From the NCBI RefSeq assembly GCF_030272615.1, contig NC_081408.1, positions 307,957,950 to 308,021,949 on the forward strand: a stretch of 64,000 bases of DNA, written 5' to 3'. Below the pieces are notes generated by a model. The model worked only from the letters and a program-made list of their open reading frames with translations, ran no database searches and was not told the origin of the DNA. The DNA is from Cryptomeria japonica (lineage: Eukaryota > Streptophyta > Pinopsida > Cupressales > Cupressaceae). Positions 48,520-59,590 of the stretch are shown in pieces. The first letter of the stretch is position 1. Each line of letters opens with the position of its first letter. A program made the translations under genes and the position numbers.

Positions 48520-49600
48520 GTCGATACTTTTAAGCATAGAATTTCTTCAAATGCATATTATTGATAGGCTCATCGAACCAATCTCCTTCTGGTGTAGATT
48601 ATATGTATGCTCCTGAACCATATGTTGCTACCACGACAAAGGGACCTAACCAGTTTGGCTCAAATTTACCTTTCTTTTCTCGATCTTGTTGATTTTGTGG
48701 ATTCTCCCTTAATAATAGATCTCCAATATAAAAAATGTGTGGCTTAACTCTATGGTTGTAAATTCTTGCCATTCTCTATTGGTATGCTTTCAAATGATCT
48801 GAAGCATTTTGAAGATGCTCCTAAATCAGCTCAAGTTCTTGAATTCGAGAGACCGATTGTTCTTCTTATGGGATAAGACCTTTCCAGGATACTCGTAGAG
48901 AAGGTATCTCTAATTCTACTAGTAATATGGCTTCTGATCCATAGACTAAGCAATATGGAGATGCCCCCGTTGGTGTGTGGATGCTAGTTTCATATGCCCA
49001 AAGAGTAGGATTTAGCTGAATATGCCAATCTTTACCAGCTTCATTAATTATTTTCTTCAAGATTTTTAAGATTGTCTTGTTTGATGCCTCAGCCTAACCA
49101 TTTCCTTGTGGATAATATGGTGTAGAAAATGTATGTTGGATATGAAATCACTCACATAGCTCCTTCATGTCTTGATTTTTAAATGGCCTCCCATTATCAG
49201 TAATGATGGTCATAGGGACTCCATAGCGACAGATTATATAATTCAGGATGAATGATGATATTTTCTTTCACGTCACCTTTGTAAAAGGTACTGCTTCAAT
49301 CCATTTAGTGAAATACTCAGTAGCAGTCAAAATAAACTTATGTCCAGTAGAAGATGAAGGATTTATCTTACCCACTAGGTCAAGACCCCATTGAGAAAAT
49401 GGCCATGATCTTGCCATAGGATGTAGTTCTTGTGCTAGTGCATGGATGAGATTCCCATGGATCTGACATTGTTTGCATTTCTTGGCATATGTAAATGAAT
49501 CTCTCTCCATAGTAGGCCAATAGTAACCCAATCAAATAAGTTTCTTAGCCAACGTTAAACCACTTGAGTGCATGCCACAAATACCTATGTGGACTTCGTT
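48520..49600 (-). pseudogene. T1 integrase
   Basis: Minus-strand integrase of the Tat element. The zinc-binding part has HSSG, then GYYWPTMERDSFTYAKKC and KQCQ. The catalytic core shows the first Asp in WGLDLVGKI, the second in TIITDNGRPF, and the Glu in G*AEASNKT, where a Gln codon has become a stop. So the D-D-E residues are present. The C-terminal part reads LNPTLWAYETSIHTPTGASP, then WLGPFVV and GAYI near the end (about 48640). A few stops (near 49260, 49095 and 48866) make it non-functional as it stands. It is the last pol domain; the antisense ORF lies beyond it. Confidence 0.88.
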
Positions 49601-49935
49601 AAGAACTTTCTCAGATTCCTCTTGTTTGAGACATCTCAGTAGAGTTTTATCTAGACCTCGTCTATATAAGGTATCAATAATGATAGTATATTGGGATGAC
49701 TAACGGATAAAATTTATTTTTTAATTGTGGGATAGGTCAGGGGGAAGGATATTCTCTTTTAAGTATCGATAAGTTTGGCTATATAAGGATTGACCGGTTC
49801 CAGATATATGGCAAATCATATGGGTGTTCTGGGATTCAACAGTGGGATGCAAGATATCTTCCACCAGGAATTCGTAATGTTGTTAATTCTCTTGATTCTG
49901 GAAAAGAGATGCTATTGTAGCCATTGCATATGTTG
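49601..49935 (-). pseudogene. T1 linker between second RNase H and integrase
   Basis: Decayed pol linker. The translation contains RRGLDKTLLRCLKQEESEKV just before the integrase zinc domain, as in Tat elements. Confidence 0.6.
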
Positions 49936-50290
49936 CTTTGTTCTCATTTCTTGGAATCTGAGTAAATGATATTTCTTCAAAGTGTTCTGTAAAAGCTTCA
50001 ACCAGTTGTTTATAGGGCATCAACTTGTCATCCTTAGTTTGATAATCATCATTTATCTAGTTGATAATGAGTTGTGAATATCCATAAACATGCAATTCCT
50101 TGATGTTCCATTAAATGGCCATTTTGATCCCAATAACCAATGTCTCATATTCTGCAGTGTTCTTTGTGCATGGGAATTGCAATCTGTATGATTTTAAAAT
50201 TGTATGAGCTTGAGGTGTGATGAATAAGATTCCAGCACCTGATCCATGTTGTGTATAGGAGCCATCAAAGTACAACTCCCAAAATTTATG
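49936..50290 (-). pseudogene. T1 second (archaeal-type) RNase H
   Basis: The minus-strand translation shows LYFDGSYTQHGSGAGILFI (first catalytic Asp), RLQFPCTKNTAEYETLVIG (Glu) and LHVYGYSQLII. Active copies have GDS here; the Asp is Tyr in this one. The last Asp (usual NExADALA) is also Tyr in NENKATYAMA. An extra RNase H after the normal one is a known mark of plant Tat-lineage elements. Two catalytic changes plus stops mean that it is inactive. Confidence 0.82.
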
Positions 50291-50700
50291 CTAACTATTG
50301 GAATGTCTGCATCAGGAAATTTGATGTGCAATGGTGTGTTGTCTTGCAGAGGTACTTCACCCAATTGATCATCAATGACCTGTCCTTTGATATCTTTTCG
50401 ATCAACATATTCTATATCAAACTCACTTAGTATCATGACCCATTTAGCCAATCTACCTGTCAAAGTTGACTTGCTTAATAAATACTTTAGTGGATCTATT
50501 TTTTCTATCAATTTCACAAAATGAGTCAGCATAAAGTGTCACAATTTCTGAGTTGCAAATACAACTACTAGGCATGTCTTCTCAATGGATGTGTAGTTCA
50601 ATTCATAGCCTACAAGTGTCCTGCTGATGTAATACACTACTCTTTCTTTTCCTTCTTCGTCATGTTGCACTAAGAGAGCTCCTAGTGATACATTTGTTGT
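50194..50700 (-). pseudogene. T1 first RNase H and connection
   Basis: From about 50700 the frame reads VQHDEEGKERVVYYISRTL, then YELNYTSIEKTCLVVVFA, the RNase H core of gypsy pol. After a shift, 50532-50194 continues with KIDPLKYLLSKSTLTGRLAK and ILSEFDIEYVDRKDIKGQVI, the classic RNase H end in Tat/Athila pol. It lies between the RT thumb and the second RNase H. Confidence 0.8.
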
Positions 50701-51030
50701 TGAAATGTAAAGCAGCAATGGTTCCCTTTGATTGGTGATACCAGTATTGAGGGATTCGCCAGATTTTCCTTCATTTGCATAAAGGCTTCCTCACACTTAT
50801 GATCCCATTTGAATGGAACATTCTTGTGTAATAGGTGAGTGAATGGATGACATCTATCTACTAGTTGGGCAAGAAATCTTCTGATTGATTGCAATCTCCC
50901 TTGTAGAGAATGCAATTGGCTTATATTCTTAGGTGACTCCATCTCCATGATAGCTTTAACTTTTTCAGGATCTACTTCAATTCCATGAGCTGATATAATG
51001 TACCTAAGAAGTTTTCCATTTTGGCATTTT
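50682..51030 (-). pseudogene. T1 RT thumb / connection
   Basis: NGKLLRYIISAHGIEVDPEK, then LHSLQGRLQSIRRFLAQL and PFKWDHKCEEAFMQMKE. This is the normal continuation of the RT after the KCxxGVTS motif, but it is separated from it by the insert at 51036-52067. Confidence 0.85.
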
Positions 51031-51035
51031 GGATA

Positions 51036-52067
51036 TGTTGATATGGTTTTTTCATTGATGTCAACACTTGTCAACATTTATCAGCACTTGGAGACTCTTG
51101 ATTATGTTCACCGGCAAGTCAGTGACTTATGCATAGTCACCGATATTTGGTTCACCGGTAAGTTATATTGTTCACCGACACTTGGAATGACTTGGAGACT
51201 ACTTGGTTATGTCGAAGAAATTGTTTGGACACTTTGTTATGGTAATTTGTTAATTGGTCTATTCGGGTTTGCATATTTGTTGTTACCGACAAATAGGTCC
51301 AGGTTATGCATCGACAAGCATATCTATTCCAGATCAGTACGACACATTATGAAGATGATTTGTTATTATTGTAAATGCATTGATCCAAAATGATGCATCA
51401 GATATTGATTTATTTGTAAATGATTTTATTGTAATATCTTTAGTGAGTCGACCTGCTCAATTGGTCTTAGGTTATGGTATAAATGTAAGATCTCATTTGT
51501 GAGATTGATATGGGAATTTAAGTAAGTGCGAATAAGGTATATGCAAAAATAAGAAGAGTTATACACACATACATCATTCAAGATTGAAGGAAGGTTTGAA
51601 GAAGGCATATCAGAGCTAAACCGGTACTAAATCCAGCATATCAAGATGCTATTTTGAGCAGTACATTATCATTGGATTTAACCATCCAATTGTAGTCAAT
51701 GTGACTCCCATTTTCTGATTGAGCAGTGAGCTCTAGGCAGCTGGCCTTTCTGCATGTGCAGACTCCATATTGTACACACATACTATCTGCAGTAGTATCA
51801 TCTGATTGTGGGTAAGGCTTCCCATCGTGGTTTTTCCCCTTACGGGATTTCCACGTACAAATATCTATGTTATGTTTTGTGGATGTTATTGTCTTTCTGT
51901 TTCATGCATTAATCTTTACCGGTACTGTAATTAACTGATAAACTGTCTACCGGCATAAAGTTTGGTTTACCGTTATTAAGCATTAAGTTTTGGTTAAGTT
52001 AATTTTGGTTTGAATTTATTGGACAACTGATTCACCCCCCCCCCCCCTCTCAGTTGTCTCTGGGACA
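51036..52067 (+). mobile_element. Solo-LTR-like insert in T1 RT
   Basis: About 1 kb breaks the RT between KCACGVTS and NGKLLRYI. The insert starts TGTTGATATGG and ends GGGACA. It contains the GTGGTTTTTCCCCTTACGGG phrase (about 51829) and a C-run followed by CTCTCAGTTGT, both familiar from the 3' end of plant Copia LTRs. There is no internal coding, so a solo LTR is likely. The flanks (GGATA and TAAAA) do not form a target duplication, so the exact ends or the mode of insertion are uncertain. Confidence 0.6.
52035..52047 (+). repeat. Poly-C run
   Basis: Thirteen C in a row within the LTR-like insert. Confidence 0.9.
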
Positions 52068-52074
52068 TAAAATT

Positions 52075-52997
52075 CTAGAGGTAACCCCACATGCACATTT
52101 CTCCAGATTCAAGCTTAACTGATATTGTTCAAGCCTATCAAAAATCTTGTCCAAGATGTTCAAATGTTCTTTTCTTGTATGAGATTTTGCAAGTATGTCA
52201 TCTACATAATCTTCCATAAATGTATGCATCGTGTCATGGAAAATTGTTGTCATGACTTTCTAATAAGTTGCTCCTGCATTTTTAAGCCCAAATGGCATGA
52301 CATTCCAATAGTAAGTATCCCATGCACAAGTGAATGTTGTCTTTTCCTGATCTTCAGAGATGATTCTTATTTGATTGTACCCCGAGAATCCATCCATTAA
52401 GGAAAACATCTCATGCCCTATTGATAGGTCCACAATTATATTAATGTTGGGCAGTGGGAAATCATCTTTGGGACATGCTTTGTTTAAATCTCTGAAGTCA
52501 ATGCAGACTCTTATGCTTTTATCTAGTTTGGACACTGGTACAATGCTTGAGACCCACTCTGGATAAACAACAGGTCTTATGAAACCCACATCTAATAGTT
52601 TCTTTAGCTTTGTTTTGACAAGAAGAGAAATATGTGGATGCATCTTCCTTAGCTTTTGCTTAAATGGTTTTTGATCCATATTGAGATGGTGCATGATAAG
52701 ATCTGGATCAAGTCCTAACATGTGTGCATAGGACCAAGCAAAATTTATTTGCCTTTGTTTGAAGAATTCTATGTAGTCTTTCTTTTCTTCATCTAATAAT
52801 GATGCAGCGGGATGAAGGACCTTGGCATCCTTTAGTGTGCCAATGTTTATTGCTTTTGTTGGCTCTATCAATATAGTAGATCTCTCTTGAAAATATACAG
52901 GGAGGGTGTCAAACTTTCCATCTTCTGGCGGCTCGAGGAGGTTTTCACCGTCAGATATATCTTTTATTTTTCCTCTTGATTGATCTAGTGTTGCCAT
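52075..52997 (-). pseudogene. T1 reverse transcriptase (fingers and palm)
   Basis: Open from 52997 to 52260 and, after one stop in GATY*K, on to 52075. Landmarks in order: LRKMHPHISLLVKTKLKKLL, GFIRPVVYPEWVSSIVPV, IRVCIDFRDLNKACPKDDF, FSLMDGFSGYNQI (catalytic Asp), VMPFGLKNAGATY and YVDDILAKS (catalytic pair intact). The wording is diagnostic of the Tat lineage. Only one stop and the insert at 52067 disable it. Confidence 0.92.
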
Positions 52998-53069
52998 GAA
53001 ATGGTTTTCAACACTAGGTCTTTTTCCTTGTTTTATTTCAATTTTGCAACTGGAAAGTTTGGCACTCTC

Positions 53070-53618
53070 TCAACTATAAGAAGCACTACTCAATTCACCA
53101 GTGAAAGATATCTTAGGTGTGATTGGTTCAACAGAATTAAGATATACAGCTAAGTCATGATCATTGGAAAAGACATCCAATTTGGGGTTTTCTAAGTTAT
53201 CCCAATCAATCAGTTCTGGATGAAGCAGGAGTAGGTCATAGTCATCGTCATTGTTGGGTATTTCAAGGTTCATGACGTAATAGTCATAGTTTGGTGTAGA
53301 ATAGGTTATGCCATAGATAGAACTCTCTTGAGGATAATCTCTCCCAAGCGCTCTCCAATTAGCTCTAATGAAGTCAGGATTGGTATTTTGTGATTCACTC
53401 TCAAGTGACTCATCATCTGACATTTGTCCCTCAAATGAATGGATTATATCAACACATACATATTTGATACTACAAGTTCCTTCTGGGTCAATTTTATCAG
53501 ATTCATTTGTGGCTTGAAGTTGACATACTTGTGCACATGACATAGACGATTTTGTCATTGTTTTCTTTGCTAGTTTTTTCCTTCTCTTGAACTCAGCTTC
53601 TTCTGGACTAATAGTCAT
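53070..53618 (-). pseudogene. T1 acidic protease-RT linker ORF
   Basis: A clean 182-codon frame, basic at the start (KRRKKLAKK) and very acidic later (NNDDDYDLLLLHPEL, SDDESLESESQN). It lies between protease and RT, as the variable linker of Tat-type pol does. No domain is recognised. It ends about 70 nt before the RT frame. Confidence 0.65.
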
Positions 53619-53639
53619 TCCTACTTGACTTTCTATTAG

Positions 53640-54975
53640 TTCTTCTATAGTTGTTCCATACCTTGGTATCTCTTGCTCAATGTTTGATATAGATCTGATA
53701 TTTTGTGTTTCCTATGTTTTCATTTCTTGATCCTTCTCATTCTCTTTTCTTTGTTGCCTTTCATATGCTTCTTTCCTCTGAATCTTGATTTCTTCTTGCC
53801 TTCTTTCCAACTCTATTCTCTATTTGTGAAAAGTGTGTCCTCACTTGTACTATTAGTTTGTTCCTCATCATTTTCTTCATTTGATGCATTAGATGATGGA
53901 TTTGGACCCCATTCATATTCATTTGAATATGTTTCTGAATCATTGTCTAGAATCACACCACTATACCTGATAGGAATGTTATATGGTGAGAATAGTTCTC
54001 TGATTTTTGCCATATGCTCTTTCACTGTTTCTGGAATATCTTAATCAGGTTCCATGCTTGCTTGTACACCTTGGACTTGTTTACAAGATTCTTCTTATCT
54101 TTTAATAGCAAGCTCTTCCTATTGTCTCTCATATTCTTCTTGTTTTTGTTTGTTGGCTATTATTTATGTTGCTTAATGTAGCCTTTCTTGTCATGGTTCT
54201 TCTTTAGGAATTGCTTTCTTTCACCACTTTGGATGTTGATAAGTGTGCTACTTTTGTTTTGATTTAAGATACCAAAGTCCTGACTTATCTTCCTTGTGTA
54301 TGAGGACAAATAGGTTCTGAAATACCTTCTTGTCGCTTGCCAATTGGTCCTTTTCCTTCATACCCCATCCTTTGCATGATTTTGTAACCATTTCCATATT
54401 GCTTTATGGGAATACTAACTTCTACAACTATTGCTATAGTTTCATTTTCATCTTTTTACAACCAGCTAAGAATGTCCTTGTCTTCAATTTCCTCTAAAAT
54501 TGTTCTAGCTCTAACAAATGCCCCATCAAACATTTCAACTGATTTCTATGGGATCCATGATTGAGCATCTGTAGGTTTTCCATATGATTTAAGTGAAATT
54601 AGTAAAGAGTACTTTTCCATTCCTTCATCATTCAATTTGAGCTTTTTCTCAAAATTCCGCCATAAAATTGCTTGAGTTTCCTTGGTGGGATAGACTGCTT
54701 CTTTGTTATGTGGAACTCTTGTATCTTGCACTGGTTTTAGATTATTGCAATATTGAATGGAATCTATTGCTATAGTGATTTCTTGTCCATTATGAGGAAA
54801 CTTAACACACTAATGATATGTAGAAGGAACTGCTTGCATGTTATGAATACATGGTCGTCCCAAAAGAATGTTATAAGATAGATTCAAATCTACAACCTGA
54901 CACAATGTGTCTCCTTCCACCAGTCCTATTTTGATTGGCAACACCACAGTCCCCTTAGAAGAATGCTCTTCCTCA
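53640..54975 (-). pseudogene. T1 protease-linker region
   Basis: Decayed pol sequence. Readable pieces are 54731-54546 (RVPHNKEAVYPTKETQAILW), 54025-53813 (acidic, Ser/Asn/Glu-rich) and a basic stretch near 53800. Stops and shifts are frequent. No known motif beyond composition. Confidence 0.5.
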
Positions 54976-55570
54976 TCATAAGCCTTGATAGTTATTTTTT
55001 TTCTTTGGATCTACTGCATTCTCTGAATATCCTAGAGCCTTTATTAGACTTAATGCACAAATGTTCAAGCCAGATCCACCATCTATGAGTATGTGTTTGA
55101 TACGAGTTTTATGAATGGTGACTTCAATATGTAGAGGAGAATTGTGAGGGTGTTGTGAGGATGCGTCATCATTTTTCAAAAAAGGATAAGCAATGTGGGG
55201 TTATGAGGTATCCCACCATGTTTTGGAATTGATCCACATCCAAGTCTTTTGAGACCATTGTTTCTGTTAGAGCTTTCTCCAATATTTCCTTATGCATAGG
55301 TGAAAATTTTAGGAGATCCAAAATTGATATTTGAGTGGGTATCTTTTGCAATTGTTCCACTGAGTTGTATTGTCATGAAGTGGATGTTGATTCATTTGTT
55401 ATACCTCGAAATGTAACCTTCTCTTTGCTTCTTGTAATGATGTTGATTGTTTCTGAAGGTGTTTTATCTTTGACAATGATGGCATTGACCACATCATCAT
55501 ATGTATACGTATAGTCTACCTTAGCCTTGCCATTGTCATCCTTTGGGTTGGATTGTTCACCTTTTCATAA
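54976..55570 (-). pseudogene. T1 aspartic protease
   Basis: LHIEVTIHKTRIKHILIDGG and then SGLNICALSLIKALGYSE (55150-55000) match the retroviral-type protease of Tat/Athila elements, whose active site reads DGGSxxNI; the Asp is present. The segment upstream (55360-55169) carries ISILDLLKFSPMHKEILEKA, a usual pre-protease sequence. The protease would release the Gag and Pol proteins. Frames are shifted at about 55170 and 55000. Confidence 0.82.
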
Positions 55571-57087
55571 TTTGGGAGTGGAGTTTTGAATGCTAGATGC
55601 GATTAATTCATTTTATGACCATCCATTGTGATAGTTCCATTATAGATTAAATCTTGAATAAGGTGCTTCAATCTTTGACAATCATTGGTTTGTTGTCCTC
55701 AATAGTTACAAAAATGATTGTCATTCCACAAATTCGGTTTGACTTGAGGTTCATAATTTCTTGCTTCTGGTAAGGTAATCAATTTAATTGCAAGAAGAGT
55801 CTTCAAAGTTGATTCCAATGGTTCCCCAATGTTTGCAAATTTCCTGTGGTGATTGAGGAAGAAAGACTTGGGTTTATTAGTCTCTTGATTGTTGTTGTTT
55901 GGTACTTGACTTGATAAGTTAAAGATTGGTTGTTGTTTGATAGCATTGTTATCGTCATTTCCTCCATTGGTAACATTCCTATTCTTTGTCCAGAATTTAG
56001 GTTTGTCATTGTTATTGTTACCATTATTATTGTTGTTGTAGGAACTGTTGTAGAATTTTAACTCTCCCTTCTTTACCATTGCATCCTCTATCTTTAGACC
56101 ATTCTTAATCATTTTAGAAAAAGTAGGAGGACATTGCAGTTTGAGACGATAACTCATTTCACTGGTAAGGTTGTCAATGAATATGTTCATTTTCTCTTGA
56201 TCTAGTACATCTCTTGGATATCTATTAAACAGTCATCTCCATCGTTGTAAAAAAACCATGAAAGGTTCACCATTCCTTTGTTTGATATTACATAGATCTA
56301 GCATTGTTATCTCATTTATTATGTTGTATGAGTATTGTGAGATAAATCTATTCACAAGTTCTTCAAAAGATTTAATTCTAGACGGTAATCTTGAGAACCA
56401 TTCCATTGATTGTCTGCTTAAGCTTCTAGGAAATAGACACATTAGGTAAGTTTTGATGTGTGTAAACTCCATACTCATGGTGCAAAATTCCCTAATGTGA
56501 TCTTAAGGATCATATTCCCCATCATATTTATCGTTTTTAGGGATTTCACAATTTTGTGGGAATGGTATCATGTTTAATTTTTTGTCAAAAGGATATGGAC
56601 AAATATCCTCCAATGGATATTTCTTGGAACTTGTTCCATTCTGCATATCTTGTATTTGTTGTTGCAAGATTTGCATTTGTTGAGCGAGAGTCAACAAAGG
56701 ATTATCAATACGTGTTATCCTTGCATCTTCATAAGTTCTTCTATCGCTATGCTCTCTCCTTGTTTCATCTTGGTTCCTTGCATCATCATAGTCTTTTCTT
56801 GTTCTATCCCCTCTTGTTTCCTCATGATTTACTCGATTTACATCATCATTATTGGGATCATCAGTTTTTTGATTATTAATTGTTCCCATGTCTCATTTCA
56901 AACTTTCCATGTTAAAATCTTGTGGCAATTTAGCTCCTAAATTTGCCAACATTAGGATGTATTTTTGCTTTTCTTTTTCAAATTTTGTTTCCATTAACTT
57001 GTCAAATCTAGAATCTTGTTCAAGGTCTCTAATGGTGGTACTCACTTCTTCTTCATCAACATTTGTGAATCCAAATTGATGAAACAT
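55571..57087 (-). pseudogene. T1 gag
   Basis: One continuous frame from ATG 57087 to about 55570 with four or five isolated stops (near 56893, 56503, 56233 and 55699), and no shift. The N-terminus is helical and charged. The Arg/Asp-rich part (56860-56720) precedes a Gln-rich coiled coil (LAQQMQILQQQIQDMQ). The capsid-type domain is at 56480-56230 (SLSRQSMEWFSRLPSRIKSF, FISQYSYN) and continues after a stop (MNIFIDNLTSEMSYRL). An Asn-rich run is at about 56040-55990. A CCHC-like remnant (FCNY*GQQTNDCQRLK) is at the end. The single-frame decay suggests that C-to-T changes were the main damage. Confidence 0.88.
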
Positions 57088-57844
57088 TGGATTTTATTCT
57101 TCCATTTGTTTTGGTCTTCTCAACTGCTTGTGTTGAGCTCTAGTCCAAACTGGCATATGATTGATTTGAAAACTTCCCAAGTTTTGATTTTCTAAAATAC
57201 AACTCAATAGGTAATTATTGGTTTGCTAAGATAAGCTTTGTTGATTTTACCATCGTTATTGGTGCATTGTGATAAAGCGTCTTTTTGTTGAAAAGCATGT
57301 GCTTACAAAATTTCTCCGTTAAACTCCGTTTCGTTACCACGTAAATAGTGACGAAAACAGTGTAGGAATGTTCTATGTTTTAACAAGATCTTGTGATTGA
57401 TGTATAAGAATTTCCTCTTCTTCAAGATAGCCTTCCAACTTGGTTTTCTTTTCTTGAGGCGATATCTAAAAGTCATATAAGCATCTAATGATTTACAAAT
57501 TTATTTGATTCCAATGTGAGTGCAATCTTGATTTTGATAAAACCTAGGTCCAAAGAGGAATGATATATCCAAGATAATGAACAAAGGTTGATATGATCAA
57601 TTTTCGTGATAAAGGATTTGATGTATCTTGATAAGAAACTGATAGTGATGTTGATTTGCACTTGAGATGATTGAATCACTAACTTGTTGGATATTTATGC
57701 TTATAAAAACCTTTGGAAAATAGCCTATTTGATTGATAACTTAATTGTTTGACTAGTTTGAAGACCTGTGACAGTTGAAAATAAAACTCCTCGAAAAAGG
57801 GTATCTGAAAATGATGTTGGAATTTTGGTCTGATATGTGGAAAT

Positions 57845-58140
57845 GCTCACTGTTGCAGATGTGGGAAAACAAATGCTCTAACCTATGGATCAAAAGTGCT
57901 AACTTGCGCAACAAATGCATTGCTCTGTTGAATAAAAGCACCGCTCTACACAATAAAAGCACTACCCTAAGGTACAAAAGTGTTGTTTCAGTTGTAAAAG
58001 CGCTATTATGTTGAGCAAATGTGTGATCCTAAAGGTCAAAAGCATTGTGTTATTGCTCAAAAGCGTTGTTTTGCGCAAAAAAATTGTTGTTCTACACTGT
58101 AAAAGCATTGTTTTGTGTTACAAAAGCGTGATTCTGACTG
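57845..58140 (-). repeat. Leader repeat block proximal to gag
   Basis: About 13 degenerate units on the plus strand of the form CAAAAGCGCTNNN, spaced 18-25 bp (CAAAAGTGCTAAC, AAAAGCGCTATTA, CAAAAGCGTTGTT). In element sense they read AACGCTTTTG or AGCGCTTTTG, the same motif and orientation relative to gag as 28470-28745 has to the PMD ORF. Confidence 0.8.
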
Positions 58141-59234
58141 TGTTAAATAAAATCTTCGTTTTCCAGCAAGTTGTCGGATTTTTTACTTATTTCAAAATGA
58201 TGATGTTTTAAGTTTTTGACCATTTTGAGAATGTTTTGCAGACACAAAAGACACAATGTTTGGAAAGCAAAGTGTATAAGCAAGCACAAGTCATATGGTA
58301 GGTCGAGACAATAATTGTTGAATCTCACATGGGGTTTCCCTCGAGGCTACTCTATTCAGAGTGGATATTTGGGTGCTTGACCCCACTGGCTCCACCCTCG
58401 ACACTCACTTTTCTAGGGCAACCAAGCACCAATTTCCATGAAAACTCCCCATGGCAAACTTCATATCTCTACTAAGAACCATATGTGTGTGAGCTGCTTC
58501 AGAGGTCTGACCTCCTACGCCAACAATTAGAAGGATTTTTTATAACTAATACAAATGGTTTTTAGTAAGGGCTTCCGGTCATGTGGCCATACATGCGACA
58601 CTTTACACTCTATAAGTACAAAAGGTTCCTAGCCTATAGAGGTTGCGCTCCATAGGGTTTATGGGGAAACATAGTGTCGGTATGAACTAATCAACACATG
58701 TCATTCATGACTTTCATCATAGACACGATTTATTTAGAGTAGATCGAAAGGACTCGGTATTAGCCCATTTCCACTTGGGTCATTCCCCTCTCACTAACCC
58801 ACTCAAGGCAGCTCGAAAAGGCAGGCCCTCTAAAGGTAAAACATGAAATGAAAGTAGGTCTAGCTTTCTGATCACCGTATTAGGGTGAGAGCATACTCAC
58901 CTATCACTTTCAACTAGCATGGTAGACAAATGGTTCTTTTACCCTTTAGATTACCTATGTGAAACTACCTTACTGAAAAATATATGATGCAAGTTGCATG
59001 TTGTTCATTTACCCCTTGGTTAAGTTAGGTGAAACATGTATGATTTTTTTACTTCCCAGAATACTCCTAGTTAAACTATGTGAGAAAATGCATTAAAAAG
59101 TTGTTTAAAATGAAACCTGCAAGCACACAAGTTAGTAATTTGCAAAAAAAATCAGTCTTGGACGATTGAACTTGCAAGGATTTGCTAGTAGACAGATTAT
59201 AAAATTTCAATTTTTTTGCAGCAAAGTGAAGTGA

Positions 59235-59515
59235 AAACGTTAAAATAGCAAAAGCGTTATTTTATTGAGCAAAAGCGCTAACCTAAAAGACAAAAGAACG
59301 ACCCTGTGCAATGAAAGCACTAAACTACTAAGTAAAATAGTCATTACTTAAGCAAAAGCGCTAACCTAGGAAGCTAAAGCGCTAATCTGTGTCATAAAAA
59401 CGCTAACCTATCAAGCAAAAACACTAAACTAAGGGTCAAAAGCGTTATCTTAAGATGTAAAAGCACTACCTTATTTCACACGGGTGTGAAACAAGTTTAC
59501 AAAAGCGTTAATCCA
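59235..59515 (-). repeat. Leader repeat block next to primer site
   Basis: About 12 units such as CAAAAGCGCTAACCTA (plus strand), spaced about 20-22 bp. Same family as 57845-58140. It includes a short inverted repeat TTTCACACGGGTGTGAAA at 59475-59492. Confidence 0.8.
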
Positions 59516-59565
59516 TTGTGTTAGTGAGAATTAGACACGATATTAAAAAATGAAGTGCAAGGCCT

Positions 59566-59585
59566 TAGCCCCACGATGGGCACCA
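59566..59585 (-). other. T1 primer binding site
   Basis: On the minus strand, after five T residues following the LTR end, the sequence reads TGGTGCCCATCGTGGGGC. Similar TGGYGCCCACCGTGGGGC sites follow the 5' LTR in many plant gypsy elements. I could not assign the tRNA. Confidence 0.75.
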
Positions 59586-59590
59586 AAAAA

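Larger units (their letters stand above)
57088..59565 (-). other. T1 5' leader
   Basis: About 2.5 kb between primer site and gag with no supported ORF. It holds two blocks of the ~20-bp repeats (57845-58140 and 59235-59515). The stretch 58320-58980 between them is less AT-rich and has no recognisable content. Confidence 0.6.
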
